64,000 nt of DNA from Candidatus Bathyarchaeia archaeon (GTDB lineage Archaea > Thermoproteota > Bathyarchaeia > 40CM-2-53-6 > CALIRQ01), in the NCBI GenBank assembly GCA_038843675.1, contig JAWBRV010000006.1, positions 25,679-89,678 on the forward strand, read 5' to 3'. A model generated the notes under the pieces. That model ran no database searches and had not been told where the DNA came from. It was given only the letters and a program-made list of their open reading frames with translations. This document shows, piece by piece, positions 17,121-25,996 of the stretch. A program made the translations under genes and the position numbers. Numbering within the stretch: the first letter of the stretch is position 1; each line of letters opens with the position of its first letter.

Positions 17121-17774
17121 ATGAGGGCTGAGGCGGGATCTTCGGGGGAGGCCGCTTTGAAGGGGGTCGCGGAGGCCCTCGAGAGAAGGGGGTTCAAGGC
17201 CTTCGTGGCTAGGGATCGCGGAGAGGCCTTGGGAAAGGTATTGGAGCTCATACCCAAAGGGGCGAATGTGGGGATAGGCGGATCGCTCACCGTGAGGGAG
17301 GTCGGGATACCCGAGGCCTTGGAGGCGAGGGGCTGCAGGATCGTCCAGCATTGGATCCCCGGGATACCCCCCGAGAGGGATATGGCCTTGAGGAGGGAGG
17401 CGCTCACGACCGATTTTTACCTTACGAGTGCCAATGCCATAACCGAGGACGGGTTAATAGTCAACATGGATGCTGTCGGGAACCGAACATCGGCGATGGC
17501 CTTCGGGCCATCTAACGTGATAATAGTGGCGGGGCTGAATAAGATAGTGAAGGACCTCAATGGGGCAATCGAGAGGATACGCAACATTGCAGCACCCTTG
17601 AACGCCTCAAGGCTCAAGAGGAACGTTCCCTGCGCCAAGGAGGGTAAATGCGTGGACATAAGGGAGGGGTGTGATTCCCCGGAGAGGATATGCAGGGTCA
17701 TGACCATATTCGAGCGGAGGCCCGCGAGGACGAACGTTTTCGTCGTCCTCATCGGGGAGGCTTTGGGTTGCTAG
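17121..17774 (+). CDS. LUD-domain protein (LutC/YkgG-like)
   Basis: A 217-residue protein of the LUD (DUF162) fold, found in lactate-utilisation proteins LutB/LutC. Visible features are IGGSLTVREVG, a central LTSANAITEDG with GNRTSAMAFGP, and a Cys-rich tail (CAKEGKCVDIREGC) that may bind a cofactor. It starts at ATG 17121, just after the helicase stop, and its stop is 9 bases before the RPA gene, so position links it to that run of genes rather than to the lactate/glycolate-oxidase-like pair at 23.3-26 kb. Function: probably redox of a small hydroxyacid, or a regulatory role. Not certain. Confidence 0.82.
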   Translation: MRAEAGSSGEAALKGVAEALERRGFKAFVARDRGEALGKVLELIPKGANVGIGGSLTVREVGIPEALEARGCRIVQHWIPGIPPERDMALRREALTTDFYLTSANAITEDGLIVNMDAVGNRTSAMAFGPSNVIIVAGLNKIVKDLNGAIERIRNIAAPLNASRLKRNVPCAKEGKCVDIREGCDSPERICRVMTIFERRPARTNVFVVLIGEALGC

Positions 17775-17783
17775 GCATGGGCC

Positions 17784-19295
17784 TTGGGTGATCGGGGCGG
17801 TTTGCTGAGGGATATAGTGAGGCGCATACTTGATGCGAGGAAGGATCTAACGGAGGGGGATTTGATCAAGTTAATAGAGGAGGTGAAGGCCGAGGCGAGG
17901 GGCCTCCTCTCGGACGAGGGGGCGGCTAGGCTCGTTGCCCAGCGCCTATCCGTCAGCCTCGGGGATGGGGGGATCAGAAGGGTCAAGATAAAGGACTTGG
18001 TCAGCGGGCTGAGGGACGTTTCGATGGAGGGGGATGTGATCGGGCTTTCCCCTCCGAGGGATTTCAAAAGAAAGGATGGCTCCGCGGGCAGGTTATTGAG
18101 CTTAATACTCGCTGATGAAAGCGGCCAAATAAGGTGCAACGTGTGGAACCCCCCGGAGGATTTGATCAAGGACTTGGAGGGCCTTCGGGGTTCCAAGGTT
18201 AGGATCGAGCACGGGTATACAAAGGTCGGCTTAGATGGGAACTTGGAGCTCCATTGTGGGAATGGGGGGCGATTGGAGATCGTATCAAAGCCCGAGGCCC
18301 CGGGGCGGGCGATGGAAGGCCAATTCAAGAGCATTGGAAAGATCTCGAACGATGATAGGGTCGTGAGCGTAATAGGGGTTGTGAAGGGGGAGCCGAGGAT
18401 CACTGCCTTCAAGAGGGATGGCGGGGAGGGGTTGGTGCTAAGGGCCCTGATAACCGACGGCAGTGGGACCATACCGCTGGTCCTTTGGGACGATTTGGCC
18501 GAGGGGCTTAGGGATAAGATAAGGGATGGCGTTGGGGTCGAGATCATCGGGGCCAAGGTGAGGAAGGGATTGAGCGGGCTCCTCGAGCTCCATTTGGATT
18601 ACGGGGAGGGTGTTAGGGTTTTGGAGGAGGTTCCCCTATCGCTCAAGGAATCCGCCTCCAAGGTGTATAGGGTTAACGAGCTGAGGGCGGGCATGAGGGG
18701 AGTCGACATAGCGCTCAGGGTGGCGAGGAAGGGGGAGCCGAAGAAGTTGGCGAGGGAGGGGGGCATCTCGGAGGTCAGGAGGGCGCTATGCTTCGACGAA
18801 ACGGGCCTGATAATGGCATCGTTCTGGAACGAGAACTCGGCGGCCTTGGAGGGCGTTGAGGAGGGCGATATCATCTTCATAAGGAACGCTGTTTGTAGGG
18901 AGAGGCTCGGGGAGGTGCAGCTGAACTTGGGCGGGGAGGGGAGCTTGGTGCCCGGCGCCAAGGTAAGGGATCTGCCGCTCATCCCGAAGATAACAAAGCT
19001 CGCCTCGATAGCGAGCGCCAAGGGCCCCGTGGCGGTCGAGGGCATCATAGTGGATGGCCCATCCACCAGCGAGGTTCTGACGGCCGATGGGAGGCCCGTG
19101 GAGTTGACGGCGCTTCTACTCGACGATGGATCTGCGATCACGAGGGTGGCGTTCTGGAGGGATTCATCCAAGCTGGCCAAGGGGTTGGAGCCGGGCTCCA
19201 AGGTGAGGATAATCGGGTTGAGGCCTAGGGCTAGGCTTAACGGTTCCTATGAGCTCTCCTCCTTGGATTCGCTGACAAAGATAGAAATCCTGTAG
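17784..19295 (+). CDS. rpa: RPA-type single-stranded DNA-binding protein with several OB folds
   Basis: A 503-residue protein with a helical N-terminus (about 1-60) followed by repeated OB folds. Three copies of the hallmark pattern are visible: LILADESGQIRCNVWN, ALITDGSGTIPLVLWD, and LCFDETGLIMASFWN, with a fourth, LLLDDGSAITRVAFWR, near the C-terminus. Archaeal RPA proteins of this kind coat single-stranded DNA during replication and repair. No zinc finger is seen, unlike some euryarchaeal RPAs. TTG 17784 is the start. The tandem arrangement with the LUD gene is tight. Confidence 0.88.
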   Translation: MGDRGGLLRDIVRRILDARKDLTEGDLIKLIEEVKAEARGLLSDEGAARLVAQRLSVSLGDGGIRRVKIKDLVSGLRDVSMEGDVIGLSPPRDFKRKDGSAGRLLSLILADESGQIRCNVWNPPEDLIKDLEGLRGSKVRIEHGYTKVGLDGNLELHCGNGGRLEIVSKPEAPGRAMEGQFKSIGKISNDDRVVSVIGVVKGEPRITAFKRDGGEGLVLRALITDGSGTIPLVLWDDLAEGLRDKIRDGVGVEIIGAKVRKGLSGLLELHLDYGEGVRVLEEVPLSLKESASKVYRVNELRAGMRGVDIALRVARKGEPKKLAREGGISEVRRALCFDETGLIMASFWNENSAALEGVEEGDIIFIRNAVCRERLGEVQLNLGGEGSLVPGAKVRDLPLIPKITKLASIASAKGPVAVEGIIVDGPSTSEVLTADGRPVELTALLLDDGSAITRVAFWRDSSKLAKGLEPGSKVRIIGLRPRARLNGSYELSSLDSLTKIEIL

Positions 19296-19735
19296 GGCGT
19301 CAGTGAAGTTGATCCGATCGTTTAATCGCAGCGATTATAACACCGTAGTTTTCATATAGAGGATGTAGGGGCCGCTTAAATGAGTTTTTGAAATGGGTCA
19401 ATGGGCCGGGGATCGGGAGAGCTCTCTATTGACCCTCAGGATCGGGATGGGGAGCCTCTCGCCTCCTCCCTCGCATGGGCCACGTGATCCGCGAAACCCC
19501 CAGCCGGGCCTATCCTCGGGGGCCAAGCCGAGCCTTCGAAAAAGATTTTCCGCGCTTCAATCCCGCATCCAGGGCCATGATAAATGCCGTAATTGAGCAG
19601 CTGAAAATTCATCACGCGATCCAAGCGCGAGGGAGCCCGCAATGCGCAGGAAGGCCGTACGTAGGGGCGTTTACCATACGACTCCTAGGAGGTCGATGGG
19701 CTCATAGAATCGGCCCGAAGCCTGATTAGGGCTGG
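19296..19735. other. 440-base gap with no convincing protein gene; possible structured RNA
   Basis: Between RPA and the convergent alkyltransferase gene. CTTAAATG near 19374-19381 could be a TATA box. About 20 bases on, an inverted repeat GGGTCAA (19395-19401) ... TTGACCC (19430-19436) encloses GAGAGCTCTC, itself a palindrome. Short open frames exist on both strands (for example 19475-19729 plus and 19436-19642 minus) but none resembles a known protein or has a good ribosome site. I saw no signature of SRP RNA, RNase P RNA, 5S rRNA or tRNA. Confidence 0.35.
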
Positions 19736-20059
19736 CTAAAACCTAAATAGGATCCTCTCGAAGTTCAGGATCTTGCCATCCTCCACTTCCACGCCCTCCT
19801 CCCTTAGTATCCGGATCTTCCTTTCGACTTGGGCACCGGAGGCCCTCCCCATATAACCCCCCACCCTACCATCGGAATTTACGACCCTATGGCAGGGGAC
19901 CTTCGGAGCGTTTGGATTCCTGCTGCACGCGTTTCCAACGGCCCTATAGGCCTTCGATCCCAACTTCTCAGCTATTATCTTATAAGTCGTAACTCTGCCC
20001 CTTGGTATCATCTCGATGAGGGCCCAAACCTCTTCATCGAACCCCATCTTGGATTTCAA
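19736..20059 (-). CDS. ogt: O6-alkylguanine-DNA alkyltransferase, single C-terminal domain
   Basis: A 107-residue protein made only of the DNA-binding/active domain. The nucleophile motif PCHRVV is intact, as are the recognition-helix Arg in KAYRAVGNACSRNPN and GGYMGR near the end. Because Cys is present rather than Trp, this should be a suicidal repair methyltransferase and not an ATL protein. The N-terminal domain seen in longer Ogt/MGMT proteins is absent. ATG 20059, or ATG 20047 (MGFDEEVW), may start it. A TATA-like GCTTAATATGG lies at about 20076-20086 on this strand. Confidence 0.9.
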   Translation of the reverse strand: MKSKMGFDEEVWALIEMIPRGRVTTYKIIAEKLGSKAYRAVGNACSRNPNAPKVPCHRVVNSDGRVGGYMGRASGAQVERKIRILREEGVEVEDGKILNFERILFRF

Positions 20060-20091
20060 ATCGGATGGTCATCCATATTAAGCATTTTTAT

Positions 20092-20115
20092 GGGCCAGAG
20101 GGGCCGCTCTGGCCC
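20092..20115. promoter_or_regulatory. Perfect 9-bp hairpin between divergent genes
   Basis: GGGCCAGAG, a six-base loop, then CTCTGGCCC. It lies in the 143-base divergent region between the alkyltransferase and deoxyhypusine synthase genes, right after an ATTTTTATG box on the plus strand. It could be an operator or a leader hairpin of the deoxyhypusine synthase mRNA. Confidence 0.4.
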
Positions 20116-20202
20116 GAGGGATCCAAACGCGAGGGGGAAACAGATAATAGAGTTTGATTTTCAATCCTTGAAGAGGGCTGGAGGGGGCGGGGAGAGGATC
20201 CG

Positions 20203-21246
20203 ATGCGCGAATCCAACGTTGAGAGGTTCCTCGTTGGGCGGGTCGAGGCCTTGGAGGTGATCCCGAATAGGAGCATCGGTGAACTCCTCAAGGCCATGGG
20301 GAAGACCGGGTTCCAGGGCAGGAGGCTTTCCGAGGCCGTTGATATCATAACGGAGATGATAACCGATGAGGACGTCACCGTCCTGATGGGATATGCCGGG
20401 AGCCTCTCCGTGGCGGGGCAGTGGAAGATAATAAAGTGGTTCATCGAGAAGGGATACATAGATGTGCTCGTCCCGACCGGGGCGAATATATCGGAGGATA
20501 TAGTGGAGGCCATGGGCCATAGCTATTATCAGCTGGAGGGCGGGGACGATCCACATCTCTTCAGGGAGGGGTATAATAGATACTTCGATCTTTGCGGGGT
20601 CGAATCGGATTACTTCGAAATGACTAGCCTTATCGCCGAGTTCATCTGCGATCTTGTCGACGCCGAGGGCGGCAACCCCTCCATGTCCTCCAGGGAGTTC
20701 TTGCGCCGCTTTGGGGAGTTCTTGAATGGGCGCGGGATAGATTGCATCGTTTCGGCCGCGTATAGGCATGGGGTGGATATATTCTGCCCCGCGATCGTGG
20801 ACAGCCCCTATGGCGATGCCATATTGATGGCCTATGGGCGGGGGAGGAGGATAAGCATCGATAACGCCGCCGATTACATAGAGTTCATGAGCATGGCCGA
20901 AAGGGTGAGGGAGACGGGGGTCATATACATAGGCGGGGGCGTGCCCAAGGACTTCATCCAGCTCTTCGCGGTCACCCCCGACCTCATGTACGATCGATTG
21001 GAGATCCCGGGCCGAAAGGGGTTGAAAAGGAGGGGAGTCAAGGAGACCTTTTATCCCCATAAATACGCCGTACAGATAACGACCGATTCGCCTCAGTGGG
21101 GAGGGCTCAGCGGCGCAACGCTGGAGGAGGGCATAAGCTGGGGGAAGGAGTTGATCGGAGGAAAGATGGTCACCGTGTACTGCGACGCCACCATAGCGCT
21201 GCCCATAATAGCCCACGCCATAGCGGAGAGGCTCGGATCCCGATGA
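20203..21246 (+). CDS. dys: Deoxyhypusine synthase
   Basis: A 347-residue enzyme that transfers a 4-aminobutyl group from spermidine to a lysine of initiation factor aIF5A, using NAD. Features: YAGSLSVAGQ early in the fold, PTGANISEDI for NAD binding, HGVDIFCPAI, TDSPQWGGLSGA, and the catalytic lysine in GISWGKEL followed by CDATIALPI. The length is normal for archaea. ATG 20203 has GGGGAGAGG seven bases upstream. Some archaeal relatives make homospermidine instead, but the lysine context here is that of the synthase. It is divergent from the alkyltransferase gene. Confidence 0.93.
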   Translation: MRESNVERFLVGRVEALEVIPNRSIGELLKAMGKTGFQGRRLSEAVDIITEMITDEDVTVLMGYAGSLSVAGQWKIIKWFIEKGYIDVLVPTGANISEDIVEAMGHSYYQLEGGDDPHLFREGYNRYFDLCGVESDYFEMTSLIAEFICDLVDAEGGNPSMSSREFLRRFGEFLNGRGIDCIVSAAYRHGVDIFCPAIVDSPYGDAILMAYGRGRRISIDNAADYIEFMSMAERVRETGVIYIGGGVPKDFIQLFAVTPDLMYDRLEIPGRKGLKRRGVKETFYPHKYAVQITTDSPQWGGLSGATLEEGISWGKELIGGKMVTVYCDATIALPIIAHAIAERLGSR

Positions 21247-21295
21247 CCCCTTGAATCATCCTCAATTCATTAGTAAATCTGTGCTACACAGAAAC

Positions 21296-21304
21296 ATTTA
21301 AATA
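21296..21304 (+). promoter_or_regulatory. TATA box for the Thr-rich secreted protein gene
   Basis: ATTTAAATA lies 36 bases before ATG 21340, predicting transcription from about 21326. A second A/T run at 21317-21326 is too close to the start to act alone. Confidence 0.55.
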
Positions 21305-21339
21305 TCTTAAAACTCTCTTTAAAAAGCGGTGCGAAGCGA

Positions 21340-22731
21340 ATGAGGCGAGAGTTCGCATCGGTTCTGATGCTATTGTTATTGGTCGGAAGCGTGGGGCCCG
21401 CGATTGCCATCGGGGGCAATCCGGCGAAGCCTCTTGGGGGCGATGACAAGAAGGGCCGCGCGAAGGCTGAGGAGGATTTCCTCCTAGATCTCACGCCCTC
21501 CTCGAGGATCGTTCCCCTTGGAAGGCTCTCCATAGTCAAGTACGCGATCTCCGTGAAAGCGATGGGCCACTTCAGGGAGAGGGTTGAGCTCAGCCTCAAA
21601 GGGGTGCCGCCCGGCGCCACGGGGATCATTGATAAATCATATGGCGTACCGCCCTTTGCCACGACCCTGACGGTGATAGTAACGCCCAGCGTTGCGGGGG
21701 GAGTCTATACCCTAACGGTCATTGGGAAAAGCGGGGATATAGCCCATTCCGCTGAGGCGGCCTTGGTAGTTGGCAGGGGAGGGAACGCCACCTCCACCGT
21801 TACTACGGCCACAACCACAACGGCCGTTACGACGACTGCAACTGGAGCCCCAACTGGAGTTTTGATGGTATCCGTGGGGACTGACAAGCAAAGCTACGCG
21901 CAAGGGGAGGCCGTTGAAATAAGGGGATTCGTCAAGGATTCATTCGGGAACTTGGTCGAAGGTGTAAGGATTTCGATACAAGTGGATGGCCCCTCTGGGG
22001 GAGCTGTGCAAACAGATTTGGCTTCCACGGATTCCATCGGCTCCTTCCGCAGCGGATTCACCTTGCCGAAGGATGCCCAATCCGGAACCTATACGGTCTA
22101 CGTAACGGCCAGCAAGGAGGGTTACATGGATGGCCGTGGGCAGGCATCCTTCAGCGTCGGGGAGAGCCAAACCCCGGCCGTGACTATAGCGGCTCTCTAC
22201 CTGAGCGATATGGGGAACGCCACCAAGTCCACCTTCTCGCCGGGCGAAACCCTCATAGTGTGGGTGGTCGTCAGGAACGCGGGCGCCCCGCTGGAGAGGG
22301 GCACGATTTGGGCGGAGGTCGATGACCCGGGCAGCGTCCCATTGATGGTTCAGTTCCAAATAGCGGCCATTGGGCGGGGGGCAGAGGTCAGGGCTGGGTT
22401 CAGCTTGACCCTCTCGGCCGAAGCCTACCCCGGAGCCTATAGGGTAAAGGCATTCGTCTCCGATAAGATGATATCAGAGGGGGGAAAGTTCTTGGCCAGC
22501 CAAGTGGCGTCCTTCGCAGTTGCTCCCCCGGAGGCCGTTACCACGAGCGAAACAACGAGCGCCACCGGCACGACTACGACGACCTCCTCCACGACCAGTA
22601 CCACGACGGGTACAATCGAAACTGTAACGACCACAACTACAACGACAACTACCACTAGCACAACGAGCGGGGAAGCAACAACCACCTCGACCTCCACGAC
22701 CACATCGGAGGCCGCGACCCAGTCAGGGTAG
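21340..22731 (+). CDS. Secreted protein with Ig-like and MG2-like domains and Thr/Ser-rich tail
   Basis: 463 residues. A signal peptide (MRREFASVLMLLLLVGSVGP) is followed by an Ig-like domain (about 45-145, GVPPGATG signature), a Thr-rich linker, a macroglobulin-2-like domain (about 170-275: TDKQSYAQGEAVEIRGFV ... TASKEGYMDGRG), another beta domain, and about 70 residues almost wholly Thr/Ser. No C-terminal membrane helix is seen, so it is either released or held by other means. The Thr-rich parts are likely glycosylated. The next gene carries a second copy of the MG2-like domain. No enzymatic function is evident. Confidence 0.75.
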   Translation: MRREFASVLMLLLLVGSVGPAIAIGGNPAKPLGGDDKKGRAKAEEDFLLDLTPSSRIVPLGRLSIVKYAISVKAMGHFRERVELSLKGVPPGATGIIDKSYGVPPFATTLTVIVTPSVAGGVYTLTVIGKSGDIAHSAEAALVVGRGGNATSTVTTATTTTAVTTTATGAPTGVLMVSVGTDKQSYAQGEAVEIRGFVKDSFGNLVEGVRISIQVDGPSGGAVQTDLASTDSIGSFRSGFTLPKDAQSGTYTVYVTASKEGYMDGRGQASFSVGESQTPAVTIAALYLSDMGNATKSTFSPGETLIVWVVVRNAGAPLERGTIWAEVDDPGSVPLMVQFQIAAIGRGAEVRAGFSLTLSAEAYPGAYRVKAFVSDKMISEGGKFLASQVASFAVAPPEAVTTSETTSATGTTTTTSSTTSTTTGTIETVTTTTTTTTTTSTTSGEATTTSTSTTTSEAATQSG

Positions 22732-22829
22732 ATCCCCGGCCCCGATGCTTTCCGGGAAATACCTAAACCTTTTATTCCCATGTCCATACGAGCCGGCTAC
22801 GCGCTGGCCATGGGAAGGTGGTGATCGAT

Positions 22830-23324
22830 TTGAAAAGGCTCGCGAGCGCGTTGCTCTTGGCGTCATTGGCCATCGCGCTCGCCGCCCTCCCGATGGCGGA
22901 GGGGGCGAAGCTCTCGCTGACCGCCTCTATGTCCAAGCCCTCATATGGCATGGGCGAGGCCATAGCTATCTTCGGGGTGCTTAAGGACGAGGAAGGAAAC
23001 CCCGTGCGGGATGCGGCGATATCGATCCAAGTCAACTCAGAGTCGGGGAGGCCGATAAGCTTGGCCTTGTTATATACGGATGGCGAGGGCCGATTCAATT
23101 ATGAATTTAAAATGCCGGCCGGCTCCGAGGCCGGGCCCTACAGGGCTTTCTTGACCGCCAGCAAGCCCGGATTCGAGGACGCCAGCGCACAGCTCGGGTT
23201 CACGTTCATCCCGGAGGCCCCAAAGGGCTCGTTCCCCGTATTGGCGCTTACGCTGATGGCATCGGCCCTTTCGCTATTGGGCCTTAATCGCCGCAGAGCG
23301 ATCGGCTCCCGCGCCGTCCGTTGA
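22830..23324 (+). CDS. Membrane-anchored MG2-like surface protein
   Basis: 164 residues from TTG 22830, chosen because GGTGAT lies five bases upstream; GTG 22818 is the other choice. It has a signal peptide (MKRLASALLLASLAIALA), one MG2-like beta domain (SKPSYGMGEAIAIFGVL ... TASKPGFEDASAQ), then a C-terminal hydrophobic helix and NRRRAI stop-transfer end. It is a paralogue of the MG2-like part of the preceding gene. It may provide the membrane anchor that the upstream protein lacks. That pairing is inference. Confidence 0.75.
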   Translation: MKRLASALLLASLAIALAALPMAEGAKLSLTASMSKPSYGMGEAIAIFGVLKDEEGNPVRDAAISIQVNSESGRPISLALLYTDGEGRFNYEFKMPAGSEAGPYRAFLTASKPGFEDASAQLGFTFIPEAPKGSFPVLALTLMASALSLLGLNRRRAIGSRAVR

Positions 23325-23337
23325 ACCGAAGCGGGAC

Positions 23338-24534
23338 TCATCCCCCATCCATGGCTCCCTCGAGGAACGTCGGGAGGTCGTAAACGGGCATATCCCTCCC
23401 GAGCTTCTCAATCCCCCTCCTCAGGTTCACAACGCAGAAGGGACATGCTGTGACGATCGCATCGACGGCCAAATCGGATAGCTGCTTTGCCCTCCTAGTA
23501 GCCTGCCTTATCGAGAGCTCCCCATGGGCGGATCTGAAGCCGCCGCCGGCGCCGCAGCAGGAGGCGAGCCAACGCGATTTCGAATGCTCGATTATCTCCG
23601 CCCCGGCGCCCCGGAGTGCGTTCCTCGGGGGATCGTACACCCCCATATGCCTCCCCAGATGGCATGGGTCATGGTAGGCCACCTTCATACCAATGCCCGA
23701 TGCGCTTATCCTACCCTCCTTCAACAGCCTCTCGAAGAGCTGGGAGGAGTGGAGTATCTCCAAGCCCAAATCTCGTTCCAAGTCTATCCCGAAGAGCCTT
23801 GGGTAATCATTGGCGAAAGTCCTGAAGCAGCCGGGGCAGGAGGTCACGAGCGCCTCTACGCCAAGCCCCTCGAACTTCCTCGCGTTCTCCCTCGCTAACC
23901 TCTCGGCCTCCCGCCAATGGCCCGTCCTTATCAGGATCGATCCGCAATCCCCCTCCGCCCTGCCAAGCGTTATGAAATCCAACCCAGCTGCGTTCAGGAT
24001 CTTCGCCGTTGAAACGGCCGTTTCCTCGAGCCTATACGACGCCATGCAACCGGCCCAGTAGAGCACTTCGGCCCTTCCCCCGGCCTTCAGCCAAGGGGGT
24101 ATCCAGCGCTCCCTATCCTCCTCCGCCTCCCCGAAGGGGTTGCCGAGCTTCAATACGCTCCCAACTATCCTTAGGTGTTCCCCCGGAGTCCTGAGGCCGA
24201 GCGCCACGAAAGCTGCCCTAGCCGCCTCGAAGGCCTCGTTCGTCCTAACGCCGGATGGGCACCTCTTCGAGCAATAGCCGCATGTCGTGCAGAAATACAT
24301 CCGGTCTATTACGTAATCGGAAACTCCGAGGTTCCCTTTCGCCAAGGCCTTCAGCAACTGTACCTTGCCCCTTGGGAAGTTCGCCTCCCATGGATAGAGG
24401 TCGCCCACGGGACAGAGCTCCCTGCAGAACCCGCACCTGACGCATTTCTCCAAATCCCCAAAATAGCCCTTCAAGGAATCCTCCAAGGCGCCCGTTGTCA
24501 ATGCAATCCCCCGATCCCCATGGGCGGTGGCCAA
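23338..24534 (-). CDS. Iron-sulfur subunit of a glycolate/lactate-type dehydrogenase (GlcF-like)
   Basis: 398 residues. The N-terminus has two 4Fe-4S motifs (CVRCGFCRELCP and CTTCGYCSKRCP), followed by two CCG domains of the heterodisulfide-reductase type (HDPCHLGRH ... SCCGAGGGFR, and CPGCFRTF). With the FAD subunit encoded just upstream it should oxidise a 2-hydroxyacid such as glycolate or D-lactate and pass electrons to the membrane pool. Its start overlaps the end of the FAD gene by 37 bases, which indicates coupled translation. Substrate not determined. Confidence 0.88.
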   Translation of the reverse strand: MATAHGDRGIALTTGALEDSLKGYFGDLEKCVRCGFCRELCPVGDLYPWEANFPRGKVQLLKALAKGNLGVSDYVIDRMYFCTTCGYCSKRCPSGVRTNEAFEAARAAFVALGLRTPGEHLRIVGSVLKLGNPFGEAEEDRERWIPPWLKAGGRAEVLYWAGCMASYRLEETAVSTAKILNAAGLDFITLGRAEGDCGSILIRTGHWREAERLARENARKFEGLGVEALVTSCPGCFRTFANDYPRLFGIDLERDLGLEILHSSQLFERLLKEGRISASGIGMKVAYHDPCHLGRHMGVYDPPRNALRGAGAEIIEHSKSRWLASCCGAGGGFRSAHGELSIRQATRRAKQLSDLAVDAIVTACPFCVVNLRRGIEKLGRDMPVYDLPTFLEGAMDGG

Positions 24535-25991
24535 GGTCCGCCCTTCGCCTTATATGGATTCAGGATCATATTCGGGTCAAATATTCTCTTGATCTCGCGC
24601 ATCAGGCCCACCGACTTCGCTCCATGCTCAAGCTCAATGTAATCGCCCCTTGAGAACCCGACCCCATGCTCCCCGGTGATGCTCCCGCCCAATGGAATGA
24701 CGACCTCCCTATACAAGAGGTCGAGGGCCTTCAAGAAGGCCCTCCTCTGCTCCGGATCGTTCCCATCGAAGAGGAAGTTCGGATGGAGGTTCCCCTCCCC
24801 TATGTGGCCGAAGGTGCTTATACTAATCGGCGCATCCAGCTCCTCCGGTATTCTGGCTATCCTCGCGTAGGCCTCCGGTATCTTCGTCACGGGGACGGTG
24901 AAATCTTCCATGAATATCGTGGGCGCGGCCCTTGAGAGGGCGGGGAGGGCGGCCTTCCTAGCGGAGATGAGGCGCTCCCCCTCCTCTGGGGAAGAGGCCC
25001 TTTCGAAGAACTTGGGCCTCCTCCTCAGGGCTATCCTATGGATCGATTCCGCCTCCCTCTCCACCGCCTCCCTCCATCCATCGCATTCCACTATGACCGC
25101 GCATCCCTCTGGGTAATCCATCTTGGCGTATTCGAAGGAGGCCTTCGTTGAGGTCTCATCCATAAACTCCAACATACTCGGCAGGATTCCCGAGGACTTT
25201 ATCTCAACTGCAGCCCCTACGGCCCCTTCGACATCGTCGAATATATACAGGGATACCGCGCGGGCCTCGGGAAGGGGCATCACCCTTAGCCCGACCTTTG
25301 TGATGACGGCCAGTGTCCCTTCGGAGCCCACGAGGAGCCTAGTAAGGTCGTAGCCCGAAACCGATTTTAAGGTCCTCGAGCCCGTCCTTATGACCTCCCC
25401 GGTCGGCAGGACCGCCTCCAGCCATAGGACGTGATCCCTAGTAACGCCATACTTCAGGGCCCTGTTCCCGCCGCTGTTGTTAGAAACCATTCCGCCTATC
25501 GTGGCGGCCGAGCTGCTGGCCGGATCCGGGGGGAAGAAGAACCCGCGATCCGCTAAGTAATCGTTCAAGGTATCGCATACAACGCCAGGCTCCACGGCGA
25601 TCGTCTGGTTCGCCCCATCGAACTCCAGTATGGCCTTCATGGAGCTCATATCGAGGCATATGCCGCCCGCTACCGCCAAGGAGTTACCGGCCAAGCTGGT
25701 GCCGGCCCCCCTCGGCGTAACGGGTATGCGATGGCGATTCGCCAAGAGGAGGATCTCAGAAACCTGCTCCGCGGTCCTCGGCGCCAAGATCAAGTCCGGC
25801 CTATACTCCATTAACGGGGTCGCCTCGTAGGATCCGCAGAGGAGATCCTCGGCCCTCGTGGATATATTATCCGGCCCCACTATGGCCTCCAGCTCGGCGA
25901 TCAACCCCTCGCTCAAGCGCCCGTATTCCAAGCCTGACCGGGGTTGATCCCCCGCTGGGACAATATAACCATGCCGCGGATCAGGGGCCAT
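24498..25991 (-). CDS. FAD-linked 2-hydroxyacid oxidase subunit (GlcD-like)
   Basis: 497 residues. The PCMH-type FAD domain has PVTPRGAGTSLAGN and ATIGGMVSNNSGGN. The C-terminal FAD-oxidase domain has GHIGEGNLHPN and GGSITGEHGVG, ending with FDPNMILNPYK. This is the glycolate oxidase GlcD / D-lactate dehydrogenase family. ATG 25991 lies 5 bases after the stop of the uracil-DNA glycosylase gene, so it may be read from the same transcript as the repair genes. A TTG further in, near 25930, is an alternative start. It pairs with the overlapping Fe-S subunit. Confidence 0.9.
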   Translation of the reverse strand: MAPDPRHGYIVPAGDQPRSGLEYGRLSEGLIAELEAIVGPDNISTRAEDLLCGSYEATPLMEYRPDLILAPRTAEQVSEILLLANRHRIPVTPRGAGTSLAGNSLAVAGGICLDMSSMKAILEFDGANQTIAVEPGVVCDTLNDYLADRGFFFPPDPASSSAATIGGMVSNNSGGNRALKYGVTRDHVLWLEAVLPTGEVIRTGSRTLKSVSGYDLTRLLVGSEGTLAVITKVGLRVMPLPEARAVSLYIFDDVEGAVGAAVEIKSSGILPSMLEFMDETSTKASFEYAKMDYPEGCAVIVECDGWREAVEREAESIHRIALRRRPKFFERASSPEEGERLISARKAALPALSRAAPTIFMEDFTVPVTKIPEAYARIARIPEELDAPISISTFGHIGEGNLHPNFLFDGNDPEQRRAFLKALDLLYREVVIPLGGSITGEHGVGFSRGDYIELEHGAKSVGLMREIKRIFDPNMILNPYKAKGGPWPPPMGIGGLH

Positions 25992-25996
25992 TAGCC

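Noticed and set aside
17771..18556. 261-residue minus-strand frame inside the RPA gene
   Set aside because: Antisense shadow; Ser/Leu/Pro-rich and overlapping repeated OB folds on the sense strand.
20161..21216. 351-residue minus-strand open frame opposite deoxyhypusine synthase
   Set aside because: Antisense shadow of a strongly conserved gene; composition is Pro/His/Gly-rich with no family features.
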